A stretch of DNA of 64,000 nt from Rhodospirillaceae bacterium (GTDB lineage Bacteria > Pseudomonadota > Alphaproteobacteria > Kiloniellales > DSM-21159), in NCBI GenBank assembly GCA_006969625.1, contig CP030885.1:2987430-3051429 (forward strand), given 5' to 3'. This document shows positions 30,375 to 38,785 of the stretch, in pieces. The notes beneath the pieces were generated by a model, which was not told the DNA's origin, ran no database searches, and saw only the letters and a list, made by a program, of their open reading frames with translations. The position numbers and the translations under genes were made by a program. The first letter of the stretch is position 1; every line of letters starts with the position of its first letter.

Positions 30375-30839
30375 TCAGCGCACGCGATCGAGCGTACGCA
30401 ACAGCTCGGACTCCGGTCCGTCCTCCACGGCGGCCGGACGCGCGCCGGCGGTGCGTGGCCGCGTCGCCGGTGCGGCGGGAGGAGCGTCGGCGGCCTTGAT
30501 CGCCCCGGTCACGCCCTTCTCCAGCCGATCGGCCAACTTGCCGCCCTTGTCGATCATGAAGGCCAGGTCGTCCGCCAGCTTGCGCGCCTCCTCCAGGCGA
30601 CCCTCGGCCGCCGCGACCCGCCGGTCGAGCACGCTCTGCGCATCCTCGGCGCGTGCGCGCAGGGCGCCGACGCCCTGCTCGGCTTGCTGTGTCGCCTCGG
30701 CGAACTCTCCGATCAGACGTTCCATCTCGCCGCGCGACTGCCGCAGTTCGGTGAGCTTGCGGTTGAGGACGACCGCGTAAGCGATGGTTGCCATCAGCAG
30801 CGCGGCCAGCATGCCGTCGAAGATCAGCGAGAAGCTCAC
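30375..30839 (-). CDS. DUF6468-like membrane-anchored flagellar operon protein
   Basis: A 154-residue protein beginning at a GTG that overlaps the fliM stop. One N-terminal membrane helix (LIFDGMLAALLMATIAYAVV) is followed by a cytoplasmic coiled coil (about 35-110: LTELRQSRGEMERLIGEFAE and so on) and a Pro/Ala-rich disordered tail. Proteins of this layout, which I recall as DUF6468, recur between fliM and motE-like genes in Rhodospirillales. The function is unknown. A much longer frame upstream is only the antisense shadow of fliM. Confidence 0.75.
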   Translation of the reverse strand: MSFSLIFDGMLAALLMATIAYAVVLNRKLTELRQSRGEMERLIGEFAEATQQAEQGVGALRARAEDAQSVLDRRVAAAEGRLEEARKLADDLAFMIDKGGKLADRLEKGVTGAIKAADAPPAAPATRPRTAGARPAAVEDGPESELLRTLDRVR

Positions 30840-31954
30840 GCCTCGTCCTCCCCTTCCTGCTCGCGCACCAGCTTGTCGGCGATACGCACCGCGATCTGGC
30901 CGCTGCGGCGGCCCATGTGACCGGTGAACATCGACACCTCGCCGCAATGCAGGTGGACCTTGGAGCTGGGCAGGCAGTTCAGCTCGAGGCGGCTGCCGAC
31001 CTGCCAGTTCAGCACGTCGCCGAGCTTCAGTTCGACCGTGTCCAGCACCGCTTCGATGCTGACCTCGGTCTGCCACAGCTCCGCCGTCAGGTGGCTTTCC
31101 CAAATCGAGTCGCGGCCGAACTTCTCGCCCATGAACATCTGCAGCAGCAGCTCGCGCACCGGCTCGATGGTGGCATGGGGCAGCACCAGCTCGACGCGCC
31201 CGCCGCGATCCTCCATGTCGATGCGCAGCTTGGTGACGATAGCGGCGTTGCCGTGGCGCGCGATGGCGGCGAAACGCGGGTTGGTCTCCAGGCGCTCGAA
31301 GCGGAAGGTGACCGGCGAGAGGGGATCGAAGGCGGCCGAGAGATCCGAGAGTATGACGTGCATCATCCGCTCGACGAGGTTGCGCTCGATCGTCGTGTAG
31401 GGCCGCCCCTCGATGCGCATGGCGGCGGTGCCGCGTCGGCCGCCCAGCAGCACGTCGACGATCGAATAGATCAGCGAGCTGTCGACCACCATCAGGCCGA
31501 AGTTGTCCCACTCCTCCGCCTTGAAGACGGCCAGCATGGCCGGCAGCGGGATGGAGTTGAGGTAGTCGCCGAAACGCGCCGAGGTGATGTTGTCGAGGCT
31601 GACCTCCACGTTGTCGGAGGTGAAGTTGCGCAGCGAGGTCGACATCATCCGCACGAGGCGGTCGAACACCACCTCGAGCATCGGCAGGCGCTCGTAGGAG
31701 ACCAGGGCCGAGTTGAGGATGGCCTTGATGCCGGCGCCGTCCTCGTCGCCTGCGCCGGAGTCGTCGACTCCCAGCAGGGAGTCGATCTCGCTCTGGTCGA
31801 GTACCCGTGACGAGCCGCCACCGCCGCCGCCCATGGCCGCAGCCATCGGGTCGTCGCCTGCCTCCTCCTCGCCGGCCATGGCCTCCCATTCGGCCATGAG
31901 GGCGTCCTGATCGACCTCGTCTTCGCTCACGCCGGGGTCGTCCTCTTCCGCCAT
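30836..31954 (-). CDS. fliM: Flagellar motor switch protein FliM
   Basis: A 372-residue C-ring protein. An acidic, Gly-rich N-terminal extension of ~50 residues precedes the CheY-binding helix LDQSEIDSLLG (about 51-61). The CheC-like middle domain includes LLGGRRGTAAMRIEGRPYTT and NLVERMMHVILSDL. The C-terminal SpoA domain is KLGDVLNWQVGSRLELN onward. The N-terminal extension is longer than the ~10 residues usually found before this helix. It begins 4 bases after the fliL stop. Confidence 0.96.
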   Translation of the reverse strand: MAEEDDPGVSEDEVDQDALMAEWEAMAGEEEAGDDPMAAAMGGGGGGSSRVLDQSEIDSLLGVDDSGAGDEDGAGIKAILNSALVSYERLPMLEVVFDRLVRMMSTSLRNFTSDNVEVSLDNITSARFGDYLNSIPLPAMLAVFKAEEWDNFGLMVVDSSLIYSIVDVLLGGRRGTAAMRIEGRPYTTIERNLVERMMHVILSDLSAAFDPLSPVTFRFERLETNPRFAAIARHGNAAIVTKLRIDMEDRGGRVELVLPHATIEPVRELLLQMFMGEKFGRDSIWESHLTAELWQTEVSIEAVLDTVELKLGDVLNWQVGSRLELNCLPSSKVHLHCGEVSMFTGHMGRRSGQIAVRIADKLVREQEGEDEA

Positions 31955-31958
31955 CGGA

Positions 31959-32483
31959 TCACTGCACCAGCATCTGCTTGAACAGAACGTCGCGAATCTC
32001 GACCGGATGCGCGGCGGCATTGACCCGCAGCAGCAGCTCCTCGCGCAGGCGCTGCAGACCGGCCGAACCGCTGAGATCCTCGATGCGCAGCTCGCGCAGG
32101 TAGACCTGGAAGCTGTCGACGATGCGCGGCTGGACCTGTTGCAGCGCGGCCGTGTCTTTCTCCGAGGTGACTTCCAGCGCGACCGAAATCTTCAGGAAAC
32201 TGGCGCGTCGGGTTCCGGTGTTGAGGTTCACGAGCATGTCGGGCAGGTCGTAGAAGACGGCCGGACCGGAAGGCTCCTTCGCCGCGCTCTCCTCGACGGC
32301 CGGCTCTTCCGTGCCGCCGCCGAACAGGCCCATGAAGTAGGCGGCCGCGCCGCCGCCGATCAGCAGCAACAGGACCGGCACGGCCACGAAGAGAACCAGT
32401 TTCTTGCCGCTGAGGCCTCCCTTGCGGGGTACCGCCTCGATGTCGAGGCCTTCGTCTGTGTCGGCGATCGCCTGATCGGCCAT
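31959..32483 (-). CDS. fliL: Flagellar basal-body-associated protein FliL
   Basis: A 174-residue single-pass membrane protein that rings the stator and supports torque. Cytoplasmic N-terminus, membrane helix at about 27-50 (KKLVLFVAVPVLLLLIGGGA), acidic linker, and a periplasmic FliL domain (VFYDLPDMLVNLNTGTRRAS, then LREELLLRVNAAAH and the ending VLFKQMLVQ). First gene of the fliL-fliM-DUF6468-motE unit. The start at 32483 is chosen by homology over a longer frame. Confidence 0.95.
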   Translation of the reverse strand: MADQAIADTDEGLDIEAVPRKGGLSGKKLVLFVAVPVLLLLIGGGAAAYFMGLFGGGTEEPAVEESAAKEPSGPAVFYDLPDMLVNLNTGTRRASFLKISVALEVTSEKDTAALQQVQPRIVDSFQVYLRELRIEDLSGSAGLQRLREELLLRVNAAAHPVEIRDVLFKQMLVQ

Positions 32484-32572
32484 TCTTCGGCCCACCCCTT
32501 CGTCCTGAAGCCCGGCGCGGCACCCTCGCGCACCGCCCGCTACGTCCGGTGACCACCCTAGCGAAGCGCTGG

Positions 32573-32587
32573 TTAACGCGGGGTTGA
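32573..32587. promoter_or_regulatory. CtrA-like box upstream of fliL
   Basis: TTAA-N7-TTGA, one base off consensus, about 90 bases before fliL in the 329-base divergent gap with flgF. The position and the class of target (an early fliL-fliM operon) fit CtrA control. Confidence 0.5.
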
Positions 32588-32592
32588 CCGGC

Positions 32593-32629
32593 CGGCAGGG
32601 AACGCCCCGCCGACCGGCAATTCCTGCCG
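32593..32629. promoter_or_regulatory. Two ftr-like palindromes upstream of flgF
   Basis: CGGCAATTCCTGCCG at 32615-32629 is a near-perfect 15-bp palindrome; CGGCAGGGAACGCCC at 32593-32607 is a weaker copy. Both match the motif found before the other sigma-54 promoters here and sit 88-124 bases upstream of the flgF promoter, an enhancer-like distance. They are read as candidate FlbD sites by analogy with Caulobacter ftr elements. Confidence 0.6.
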
Positions 32630-32716
32630 CACGGCATCCCCCGCTCCTGCCCCCGCTCACGACATCGACGTCCGTGCGAACCGCGAAGGCCGCAGGAGGC
32701 CGCGGTTCTGCGGCAC

Positions 32717-32732
32717 TGGCACGGCGCCTGCA
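32717..32732 (+). promoter_or_regulatory. Sigma-54 promoter for flgF operon
   Basis: TGGCACG-N4-CTGCA, with the GG/GC pair spaced by ten bases as sigma-54 requires and one mismatch in the -12 element. It lies about 80 bases before flgF. Confidence 0.65.
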
Positions 32733-32812
32733 TTGCGCCGGGCAGTCCCAGGGCTGCGCCGTCAGGACGGCCCGGGACCGGCAAAGCGGTTCAGGACGGA
32801 AGAGTAGGAGTC

Positions 32813-33571
32813 ATGGAAACACCCGGCTACGTCGCGCTGTCACGTCAGGCCGTCTTGCGCCGGCAGTTGGACGTGATCGCCAACAACATCGCCAACATGG
32901 ACAGCCCCGCCTTTCGTGGCGAGTCGATGCTGTTCGTCGAGTACCTGGCGGACACCAAGGACAAGGCGCCCGCCGGGCTGCGCAAGATCTCCTACGTCCA
33001 GGACATCGCCACGGTGCCAGACCTGGCCGAGGGCGCCAAGGTCGCGACCGACAATCCGCTCGACCTGGCGATCAACGGCAAGGGCTACTTCGTCGTCGAA
33101 ACCGACGAGGGCGAGCGCTACACCCGCAACGGCAACTTCATCCTGAATGCCGACGGCGAGATCGTCACCACCGGCGGCCAGCCGCTGCTGAACGAGGGCG
33201 GCCAGTCGATGGTGATCCCGCCGACCGCCGGACGCATCGAGATCGCCCGGGACGGCACGGTCTCCTACCACGACCAGAACGGCGGCGAGGTGGTGCAGGT
33301 CGGCCGCATCCGCCTGGTCGAGTTCGAGAACGAGTACGCCCTGAAAAAGGATGCCCAGGCCCTGTACCGGGCCGAGGAGGCGCAAGCGGTGCCGGCCGAG
33401 AATGCCGAGATCGTCCAGGGCTTCGTCGAGAAATCCAACGTCAACGGCGTGATCGAGATGACCAAGATGATCCACACAGTGAACAGTTACCAGTCCGCAG
33501 GCCGCATGGTCGAGGCCGAGCACGAGCGCCAGCGCCGAGCGATCCAGACCCTGGCCGGGCGCTCCGCCTGA
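32813..33571 (+). CDS. flgF: Flagellar proximal rod protein FlgF
   Basis: A 252-residue rod protein. The N-terminal rod motif (QLDVIANNIANMDSPAFRGE), the core signature PLDLAINGKGYFVVETDEGE and the C-terminal helix (NVNGVIEMTKMIHTVNSYQS) are those of FlgF. It is exported without a signal peptide. First gene of the sigma-54-dependent flgF-flgG-flgA-flgH unit. Confidence 0.96.
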   Translation: METPGYVALSRQAVLRRQLDVIANNIANMDSPAFRGESMLFVEYLADTKDKAPAGLRKISYVQDIATVPDLAEGAKVATDNPLDLAINGKGYFVVETDEGERYTRNGNFILNADGEIVTTGGQPLLNEGGQSMVIPPTAGRIEIARDGTVSYHDQNGGEVVQVGRIRLVEFENEYALKKDAQALYRAEEAQAVPAENAEIVQGFVEKSNVNGVIEMTKMIHTVNSYQSAGRMVEAEHERQRRAIQTLAGRSA

Positions 33572-33604
33572 GGCCGCCGGACCCGCTGAAGGGAGACGAA
33601 CGAC

Positions 33605-34390
33605 ATGCGATCCTTGAGCATCGGCGCGACGGGCATGTTGGCCCAGCAGATGAACGTCGAGGTCATCTCCAACAACATCGCCAACATGAACACGACCGGC
33701 TACAAGCGCGGCCGGACCGAGTTCCACGACCTGCTATATCAGGATCTGCGCCGCGTCGGCTCGGCCTCCTCCGACGCCGGCACCATCGTGCCCTCCGGCG
33801 TCCAGGTCGGCCTCGGCGTCAAGGCGGCGGCGGTCTACCGGATCACCGAACAAGGCAACATCTCGATCACCGACAACACCTTCGACCTGGCGATCAACGG
33901 CAAGGGCTACTTCCAGGTCGAGCTGCCGAGCGGCGAGACCGGCTATACGCGCGCCGGCTCGTTCCAGCTCTCGCCCGACGGCGACCTGGTGACGCCAGAC
34001 GGCTACCTGGTGCAGCCCGGCATCACCATCCCGATCGACAGCACCGGCGTCACCGTCAACGCCAGCGGCGAGGTCTGGGCCGACATCGAGGGCCAGGTGG
34101 CGCCGACTCTGGTCGGCCAGCTCGAGCTGGCAAATTTCGCCAACGAGGCCGGCCTGGAGGCGATCGGCGACAATCTCTTCAAGGAGACGGCGGCCTCCGG
34201 CGCCGCCAACGTGGCCGCCCCTGGCACCGCCGGCTACGGCACGATCCTGCAGGGCGCGCTGGAGACCTCCAACGTCAACGTGGTGCAGGAGATCACCAAC
34301 CTGATCACCGCGCAGCGCGCCTACGAGATGAACTCCAAGGTCATCCAGGCCTCCGACGAGATGATGCGCAGCGTCAGCCAGATGCGCTGA
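33605..34390 (+). CDS. flgG: Flagellar distal rod protein FlgG
   Basis: A 261-residue distal rod subunit. It has the N-terminal motif VEVISNNIANMNTTGYKRGR, the core FDLAINGKGYFQVELPSGET, and the C-terminal NVNVVQEITNLITAQRAYEM typical of FlgG. Length is standard (about 260). It is 33 bases after flgF. Confidence 0.98.
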   Translation: MRSLSIGATGMLAQQMNVEVISNNIANMNTTGYKRGRTEFHDLLYQDLRRVGSASSDAGTIVPSGVQVGLGVKAAAVYRITEQGNISITDNTFDLAINGKGYFQVELPSGETGYTRAGSFQLSPDGDLVTPDGYLVQPGITIPIDSTGVTVNASGEVWADIEGQVAPTLVGQLELANFANEAGLEAIGDNLFKETAASGAANVAAPGTAGYGTILQGALETSNVNVVQEITNLITAQRAYEMNSKVIQASDEMMRSVSQMR

Positions 34391-34416
34391 TCCGCCCAGC
34401 CGAAGGAACCCTGATC

Positions 34417-35499
34417 ATGCCGCTCCGCACCCTCCCACGCACCGCCCGCAAGCGCGAAGGCCGCCACGGCCGCTGCCGCCGTCTGATCCGCGGCAGCGCC
34501 GCCGCCGCGGCCGTCGTCTCCAGCCTGTTCTCCGCCGCCGCGGCCCTGTCCGCCGAGCGTGCGGCCGTCGGCCTGCAGACGGCCAACGTCGCCCCGACGG
34601 CGGCGCCTGCGGCGGCCGTCGCGCTCAAGCCGCAGGTGACGGTCGACGGCGACCTCGTCCGACTCGGCGACCTGTTCCATGGCGAGGTGCCGCAAGCCGA
34701 CGTGCCGATCGCCCGCGCACCCGAACCCGGTCAGCAGATCGAGCTGCAGGCGCAGTGGCTCTGGTCTGTGGCCAAGGCCTACGGGGTCGCCTGGCGGCCG
34801 CGCTCGGTGCTGGAGACGGTAACGCTGAGCCGCACCTCCTACCTGCTCGACGCAGCGGCGGCCGAAGGCCTGCTGCTGGACGACTTCGCCCGGCGCGGAC
34901 TCGACCCGACGCACCTTTCCGTCCAGCTCGACAATCCCCGCTTCGCCCGGCACCTGCCGACAGAAGCGGCCGGTCGGCTGGCGGTGGCGCACCTGGACCA
35001 CGACCCGCGCAGCGGCCGCTTCGCCGTCACCCTGCGTGCCGATCTGGACGAGGGACGCAGTACCGACGTCAACCTCACCGGTCGGATGCTGGAGATGGTG
35101 CAGGTGCCGGTCCTGGCGCGTCGGGTCGCCGCGGGCGAGGTGATCACCGCACGCGACCTGGACACCCAGGCGATGCCGGCCGACCGCATCGCCGGCAACG
35201 TGGTGACCGACGCAAGCGCACTGATCGGCTCCAGCCCGCGGCGCGGCCTGCGCCCGGGTCAGCCGGTGCGGGTCAGCGAAATCGGCGCCCCGATCCTGGT
35301 GGAGAAGAACCAGATGGTGCTGCTGCGCGTCCAGACCGCCTCGATGCAGCTCACCGCCCAGGGACGCGCCATGCAGGAGGGGGCGCGCGGCGACACGGTA
35401 CGCGTGCTCAACGTCAAGTCGAATGCCGTGGTTACCGGCACGGTCGCCGAGGCCGGGCTGGTCATGGTCACGCCGCTGAGCGCCACGATCGGCAACTGA
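34417..35499 (+). CDS. flgA: Flagellar P-ring chaperone FlgA
   Basis: A 360-residue periplasmic chaperone for FlgI P-ring assembly. A basic N-terminus and hydrophobic signal region (about 24-45, SAAAAAVVSSLFSAAAALSA) are followed by two linker-joined domains. The C-terminal SAF domain is clear: VLARRVAAGEVITARDLDTQ, GSSPRRGLRPGQPVR, and VRVLNVKSNAVVTGTV. The alphaproteobacterial form is longer than the ~220-residue enterobacterial one. The frame is open far upstream across flgF-flgG; the ATG at 34417 starts the signal peptide. Confidence 0.93.
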   Translation: MPLRTLPRTARKREGRHGRCRRLIRGSAAAAAVVSSLFSAAAALSAERAAVGLQTANVAPTAAPAAAVALKPQVTVDGDLVRLGDLFHGEVPQADVPIARAPEPGQQIELQAQWLWSVAKAYGVAWRPRSVLETVTLSRTSYLLDAAAAEGLLLDDFARRGLDPTHLSVQLDNPRFARHLPTEAAGRLAVAHLDHDPRSGRFAVTLRADLDEGRSTDVNLTGRMLEMVQVPVLARRVAAGEVITARDLDTQAMPADRIAGNVVTDASALIGSSPRRGLRPGQPVRVSEIGAPILVEKNQMVLLRVQTASMQLTAQGRAMQEGARGDTVRVLNVKSNAVVTGTVAEAGLVMVTPLSATIGN

Positions 35500-35576
35500 G
35501 ACCCCGCCAAAGGAAGCAGCGAGAGCCGCGGACCGCCCGGTACCGCAGCCCCAGGACGGAAGAAAGGACCCCGACC

Positions 35577-36386
35577 ATGCTCACCGTAGCCCGCGCTCGA
35601 CCCACCGCCGCGCCGCACGCCGGCACCCCCCGCCGACCGCACCGCATCGGGCTTGCGCTGGCGGGACTGACCGCAGCCAGCCTGCTGCTCTCCGGCTGCA
35701 ACCTGCTCAGCCGCCTGTCGGAAGTCGGCTCGGCGCCAGACCTCAGCAAGATCGAGAACCCGGCAGTTTATCACGGCAACCAGCCCGTGGCGGTGCCGAT
35801 GCCGCGTCCGGTCGCCCTGGACCACCAGGCCAACTCCCTCTGGCGGCCGGGCAGCCGCGCCTTCTTCAAGGACCAGCGCGCCGGCGAGGTGGGCGACATC
35901 CTGACCGTGGTCATCGACATCGAGGATCGCGCCGCGCTCAGCAACTCTTCGCAGCGGACCCGCGAGAGCGGCGAGTCCGCCGGACTGGGAGCCTTCCTCG
36001 GCTTCGATCAGCAGCTTGGCCAGATCCTGCCCGACGAGGTGGACAACGAGAACCTGGTCGATGCCTCGGCCGACTCGCTCAGCCGCGGCGCCGGCACGAT
36101 CGACCGGGAGGAGAGCATCAACGTCCAGGTGGCGGCCATGATCACCCAGGTGCTGCCGAACGGCAATCTGGTGATCGCCGGCCGGCAGGAAACCCGGGTG
36201 AACTACGAGCTGCGCCAGCTCCAGGTCACCGGCATCGTGCGGCCCGAAGACATCACCGCCACCAACACGATCTCCTTCCAGCAGATCGCCGAGGCGCGGA
36301 TCAGCTACGGCGGCCGCGGCCACCTTTCGGACGTTCAGCAGCCGCGCTACGGCCAGCAGATCTACGACATCCTCTTCCCCTGGTGA
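35577..36386 (+). CDS. flgH: Flagellar L-ring lipoprotein FlgH
   Basis: A 269-residue outer-membrane lipoprotein. The lipobox LLLSGC is near residue 40 after a long basic leader, followed by the FlgH signatures NSLWRPGSRAFFKDQRAGEV and GDILTVVIDIEDRA. The C-terminal strands NLVIAGRQETRVNYELRQLQ and SYGGRGHLSDVQQPRYGQQI are typical. It ends the flgF operon and is followed by a strong terminator. Confidence 0.96.
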   Translation: MLTVARARPTAAPHAGTPRRPHRIGLALAGLTAASLLLSGCNLLSRLSEVGSAPDLSKIENPAVYHGNQPVAVPMPRPVALDHQANSLWRPGSRAFFKDQRAGEVGDILTVVIDIEDRAALSNSSQRTRESGESAGLGAFLGFDQQLGQILPDEVDNENLVDASADSLSRGAGTIDREESINVQVAAMITQVLPNGNLVIAGRQETRVNYELRQLQVTGIVRPEDITATNTISFQQIAEARISYGGRGHLSDVQQPRYGQQIYDILFPW

Positions 36387-36436
36387 CCCAGGGGTACGCC
36401 GACCCAAGCGATCCTTCCGTCCCGCTTGGTCCACTC

Positions 36437-36468
36437 GGGCCGGCTGCCACCAGCAGCCGGCCCTTTTT
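36437..36468 (+). terminator. Intrinsic terminator after flgH
   Basis: A perfect 10-bp stem (36437-36446 with 36454-36463, GC-rich), a 7-base loop, then TTTTTCTTT. This is one of the clearest terminators in the window and closes the flgF-flgG-flgA-flgH unit. Confidence 0.88.
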
Positions 36469-36528
36469 CTTTCGATCCTTGACGGCCGAGGAGTCTGCGC
36501 CGCAACCGCAACAAAAATCGGTTAGTCT

Positions 36529-37230
36529 ATGCGTCTGGTTTCTCCTAAACGCCGAACTCTCACAACCCGGACACCCATCTTGGAGTCTCCTACCTCACCA
36601 CCTGGCTCGCCGGACGCAGACCTCGCCGCCTTGTCCGGCACCACCCGCGCGGTCTACGAGCGGAACGCCGCGCGGTTCGACCGCGAGCGTTCCAAGGGCC
36701 TGCACGAGCGGACGTGGCTGGACCGCTTCGCGGACGGCCTGCCGGCCGGCGGACGGATCCTCGATATCGGCTGCGGCGCAGGCGAGCCCATCGCGGCCTA
36801 CCTCGCCAGCCGCGGCTTTCGCGTCACCGGCGTCGACGTCGCCGACGCCATGCTGCAGATCGCACGCACCCGCTGGCCCGGCGGGGACTGGCGACACGCG
36901 GACATGCGCAACCTCGACCTGGGCGAGCGTTTCGACGGGATCGTCGGCTGGAACAGTTTCTTTCACCTGACCCAGACCGAGCAGCGGCGCACCCTGCCGC
37001 GACTGGCGCAACATCTCCTGCCGGGCGGCGCCCTGATGCTGACCGTCGGTCCGCGGGCGGGCGAAGCGGTCGGTCGCGTGGGCGACGAGGCGGTTTACCA
37101 CGCGAGCCTGGCACCGAGCGAGTATGAGGCGGTGCTGACGGACCTGGGTCTGAGGGTGACGCACTTCGTCAAGGAGGACGCCTCCTGCGACCTACAGACG
37201 GTACTGCTGGCAAAGAGCGTGCGGCCATGA
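36529..37230 (+). CDS. Class I SAM-dependent methyltransferase
   Basis: A 233-residue protein with the Rossmann SAM-binding core: motif I ILDIGCGAGEPIAAYL near residue 78, the acidic ribose-binding VTGVDVADAML, and GIVGWNSFFHLTQ as the post-II motif. The C-terminal part (LLPGGALMLTVGPRAGE) completes the fold. The substrate cannot be predicted. The extended N-terminus is low-complexity, so the real start could be about 30 residues downstream. The stop overlaps the next start (ATGA), linking it to the VOC gene. The cassette looks unrelated to flagella. Confidence 0.85.
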   Translation: MRLVSPKRRTLTTRTPILESPTSPPGSPDADLAALSGTTRAVYERNAARFDRERSKGLHERTWLDRFADGLPAGGRILDIGCGAGEPIAAYLASRGFRVTGVDVADAMLQIARTRWPGGDWRHADMRNLDLGERFDGIVGWNSFFHLTQTEQRRTLPRLAQHLLPGGALMLTVGPRAGEAVGRVGDEAVYHASLAPSEYEAVLTDLGLRVTHFVKEDASCDLQTVLLAKSVRP

Positions 37231-37667
37231 CCCCAAGCGGCCATGTGCACGACACGCGAGCGTCCGAGATGCTCGGGGCGGTCCCCGTCATGCCGGTGCG
37301 CGACCCCGAGGCCGCCGCACGCTTCTACGCCGAGAAGATGGACTTCGCGATCGGCCACCTCGAGGCCGGCTACGCGATTCTGAATATGGACCGCATTCAG
37401 ATCCACCTCTGGGCCGCCACGGACGAGAGCTGGCGCGGCCGCGACGGAGGCACGCCGATCATGAGCGGCGCCGAGAGCTTCCTCGCCGGCACAGCCAGTT
37501 GCCGGGTGCGGGTCGCCGACATCGACCGTTTGCACGAACGCTACAGGGCAGCCGGCGTGCTGCACCCGAACGGGCCGCTCGGCGACAAGCCCTACGGGCT
37601 GCGGGAGTTCGCAGTCCTGGACCTGGACGGCAACCTGATTACCTTCTTCGAGCCGATCCGGGCCTGA
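37227..37667 (+). CDS. Glyoxalase/bleomycin-resistance-type (VOC) protein
   Basis: A 146-residue vicinal-oxygen-chelate fold protein. It has two beta-alpha-beta-beta-beta halves: VPVMPVRDPEAAARFYAEKM with IQIHLWAA, and CRVRVADIDRLHERYRAAGV with REFAVLDLDGNLITFFEPI. The pattern resembles bleomycin-resistance proteins, but the ligand is unknown. Its start overlaps the methyltransferase stop by 4 bases. Confidence 0.85.
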   Translation: MTPSGHVHDTRASEMLGAVPVMPVRDPEAAARFYAEKMDFAIGHLEAGYAILNMDRIQIHLWAATDESWRGRDGGTPIMSGAESFLAGTASCRVRVADIDRLHERYRAAGVLHPNGPLGDKPYGLREFAVLDLDGNLITFFEPIRA

Positions 37668-37690
37668 GCGCGACGGCTGAGCGCGACGGC
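37665..37690 (+). repeat. 13-bp direct tandem repeat
   Basis: TGAGCGCGACGGC occurs twice in a row, starting at the VOC gene stop codon. The two copies are identical. It looks like a small tandem duplication in the convergent gap with dksA. Confidence 0.8.
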
Positions 37691-37698
37691 CCCGCGGC

Positions 37699-38118
37699 TC
37701 AGTCGTCGCGCTGGGTGCGCTCCATGCGCTCGTGCCGCTCTTGCGCCTCGACCGAGAGGGTGGCGATGGGCCGGGCCTCCAGGCGCTTGATGGCGATCGG
37801 CTCGCCGGTTTCCTCGCAGTAGCCGTACTCGTTGCTCTCGATGCGCTTCAGCGCGGCGTCGATCTTGGAGATCAGCTTGCGTTCGCGATCCCGAGTGCGC
37901 AATTCGAGCGAGCGGTCGGTCTCCAGCGAGGCTCGGTCGGCGATGTCGGGCTCGGACAAGCCGCCTTCCTGCAGGTGGTTGATGGTCTCGCCCGACTCGC
38001 GCAGGAGCTCGGTCTTCCAGCGCAGCAGCTTGCGCCGGAAATACTCCTGCATCTTGGGGTTCATGAACTCCTCGTCCTCGCTGGGACGGTATTCGGGCTC
38101 GAGGGTCACCGTGCTCAT
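37699..38118 (-). CDS. dksA: DksA-type RNA polymerase-binding regulator without zinc Cys cluster
   Basis: A 139-residue transcription factor. Coiled-coil region about 25-110 with MQEYFRRKLLRWKTELLRES and the tip ETDRSLELRTRDRERKLISK, which inserts into the secondary channel with ppGpp. The C-terminal finger is GYCEETGEPIAIKRLEARPI and then TLSVEAQERHE. Only one of the four zinc-binding Cys of classical DksA remains, so it probably folds without zinc. Start chosen at MSTVTLEPEYRPSEDEEF. Located between the VOC gene and fliX, where it is common in Rhodospirillales. Confidence 0.93.
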   Translation of the reverse strand: MSTVTLEPEYRPSEDEEFMNPKMQEYFRRKLLRWKTELLRESGETINHLQEGGLSEPDIADRASLETDRSLELRTRDRERKLISKIDAALKRIESNEYGYCEETGEPIAIKRLEARPIATLSVEAQERHERMERTQRDD

Positions 38119-38165
38119 CGCGCCTACCTGCCTCGGGCAATACGGGGGGCCGCAAACCGGCGCGG

Positions 38166-38193
38166 AGTATAGGCAAAAAGCCGATCTCGACAA
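38166..38193 (-). promoter_or_regulatory. Sigma-70-like promoter for dksA
   Basis: On the minus strand TTGTCG and TATACT are 16 bases apart. The -10 box is one base from consensus and lies 48 bases upstream of the start codon, between dksA and fliX. Confidence 0.6.
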
Positions 38194-38297
38194 GCGCCGT
38201 CTGCTGCTCTGCAAGCGGCTCCCACAGGTCTGAAATAATTGAGATTTTCCAAATGCTGCCCAGGCCTGGCCGCCGGCTTCGGGCACCGACTCGCGGA

Positions 38298-38705
38298 TCA
38301 GTGGCCGAGCTTGGCCAACTCTACCGCTGCGCGAACCTCGATCTCGGCGAGGACCTGCTCCAGACGGGCGTCCTCGACGGGCGGCCGCGTCTGTCCGAGC
38401 AGGGCGGACAGGCGCTTCAGCCCCGCGAGCGGGATGCGCCCCATCAGTAGCCCCAGGCGGATCTGCTCCAGCTCGTCCAGCAGTTGCTCGCCGCGCTTGC
38501 GCGCCCGGGCGCGGCCGGTCAGGGCGTCGGGCGCCTGCTGCAGGGCCAGCAGCGTGTCCACCGCACCGAGGCCAGGCGCGCCGGCAGTGTGCGTGGCCCG
38601 CTCCGCGCCGCCCTTCAGGGCGTCAGCGAAACCGCCGCCGCCGCCGCTGCGAACGCTGCGCTTCTGGGTGTGGGTGCGAAGGCTGGAAAGCGGATCGATC
38701 TTCAT
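38298..38705 (-). CDS. fliX: Flagellar assembly regulator FliX
   Basis: A 135-residue class II flagellar protein found in Alphaproteobacteria. The N-terminal part is Gly/Ala-rich (SVRSGGGGGFADALKG); the C-terminal domain is helical with RGEQLLDELEQIRLGLLMGR and LEQVLAEIEVRAAVELAKL, which match FliX. In Caulobacter FliX links early basal-body assembly to the activity of FlbD. As there, it is divergent from flgI. A perfect CtrA box precedes it. Confidence 0.9.
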   Translation of the reverse strand: MKIDPLSSLRTHTQKRSVRSGGGGGFADALKGGAERATHTAGAPGLGAVDTLLALQQAPDALTGRARARKRGEQLLDELEQIRLGLLMGRIPLAGLKRLSALLGQTRPPVEDARLEQVLAEIEVRAAVELAKLGH

Positions 38706-38754
38706 GCTGGGTCGTGGCGCTCCCGTGACGGTCGCAAGACTGCCGCCATCGCGG

Positions 38755-38769
38755 TTAAGCGCACGTTAA
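38755..38769. promoter_or_regulatory. Perfect CtrA box upstream of fliX
   Basis: TTAA-N7-TTAA with both half-sites intact, 50 bases upstream of fliX. It is the best CtrA match in the window and sits exactly where the Caulobacter fliX promoter has one. Confidence 0.75.
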
Positions 38770-38785
38770 GCGCCCGGTCCCGCAC

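Noticed and set aside
36529..37667. Methyltransferase/VOC pair as part of the flagellar system
   Set aside because: Placed after a strong terminator, with generic enzyme folds and no flagellar link; probably a bystander cassette.
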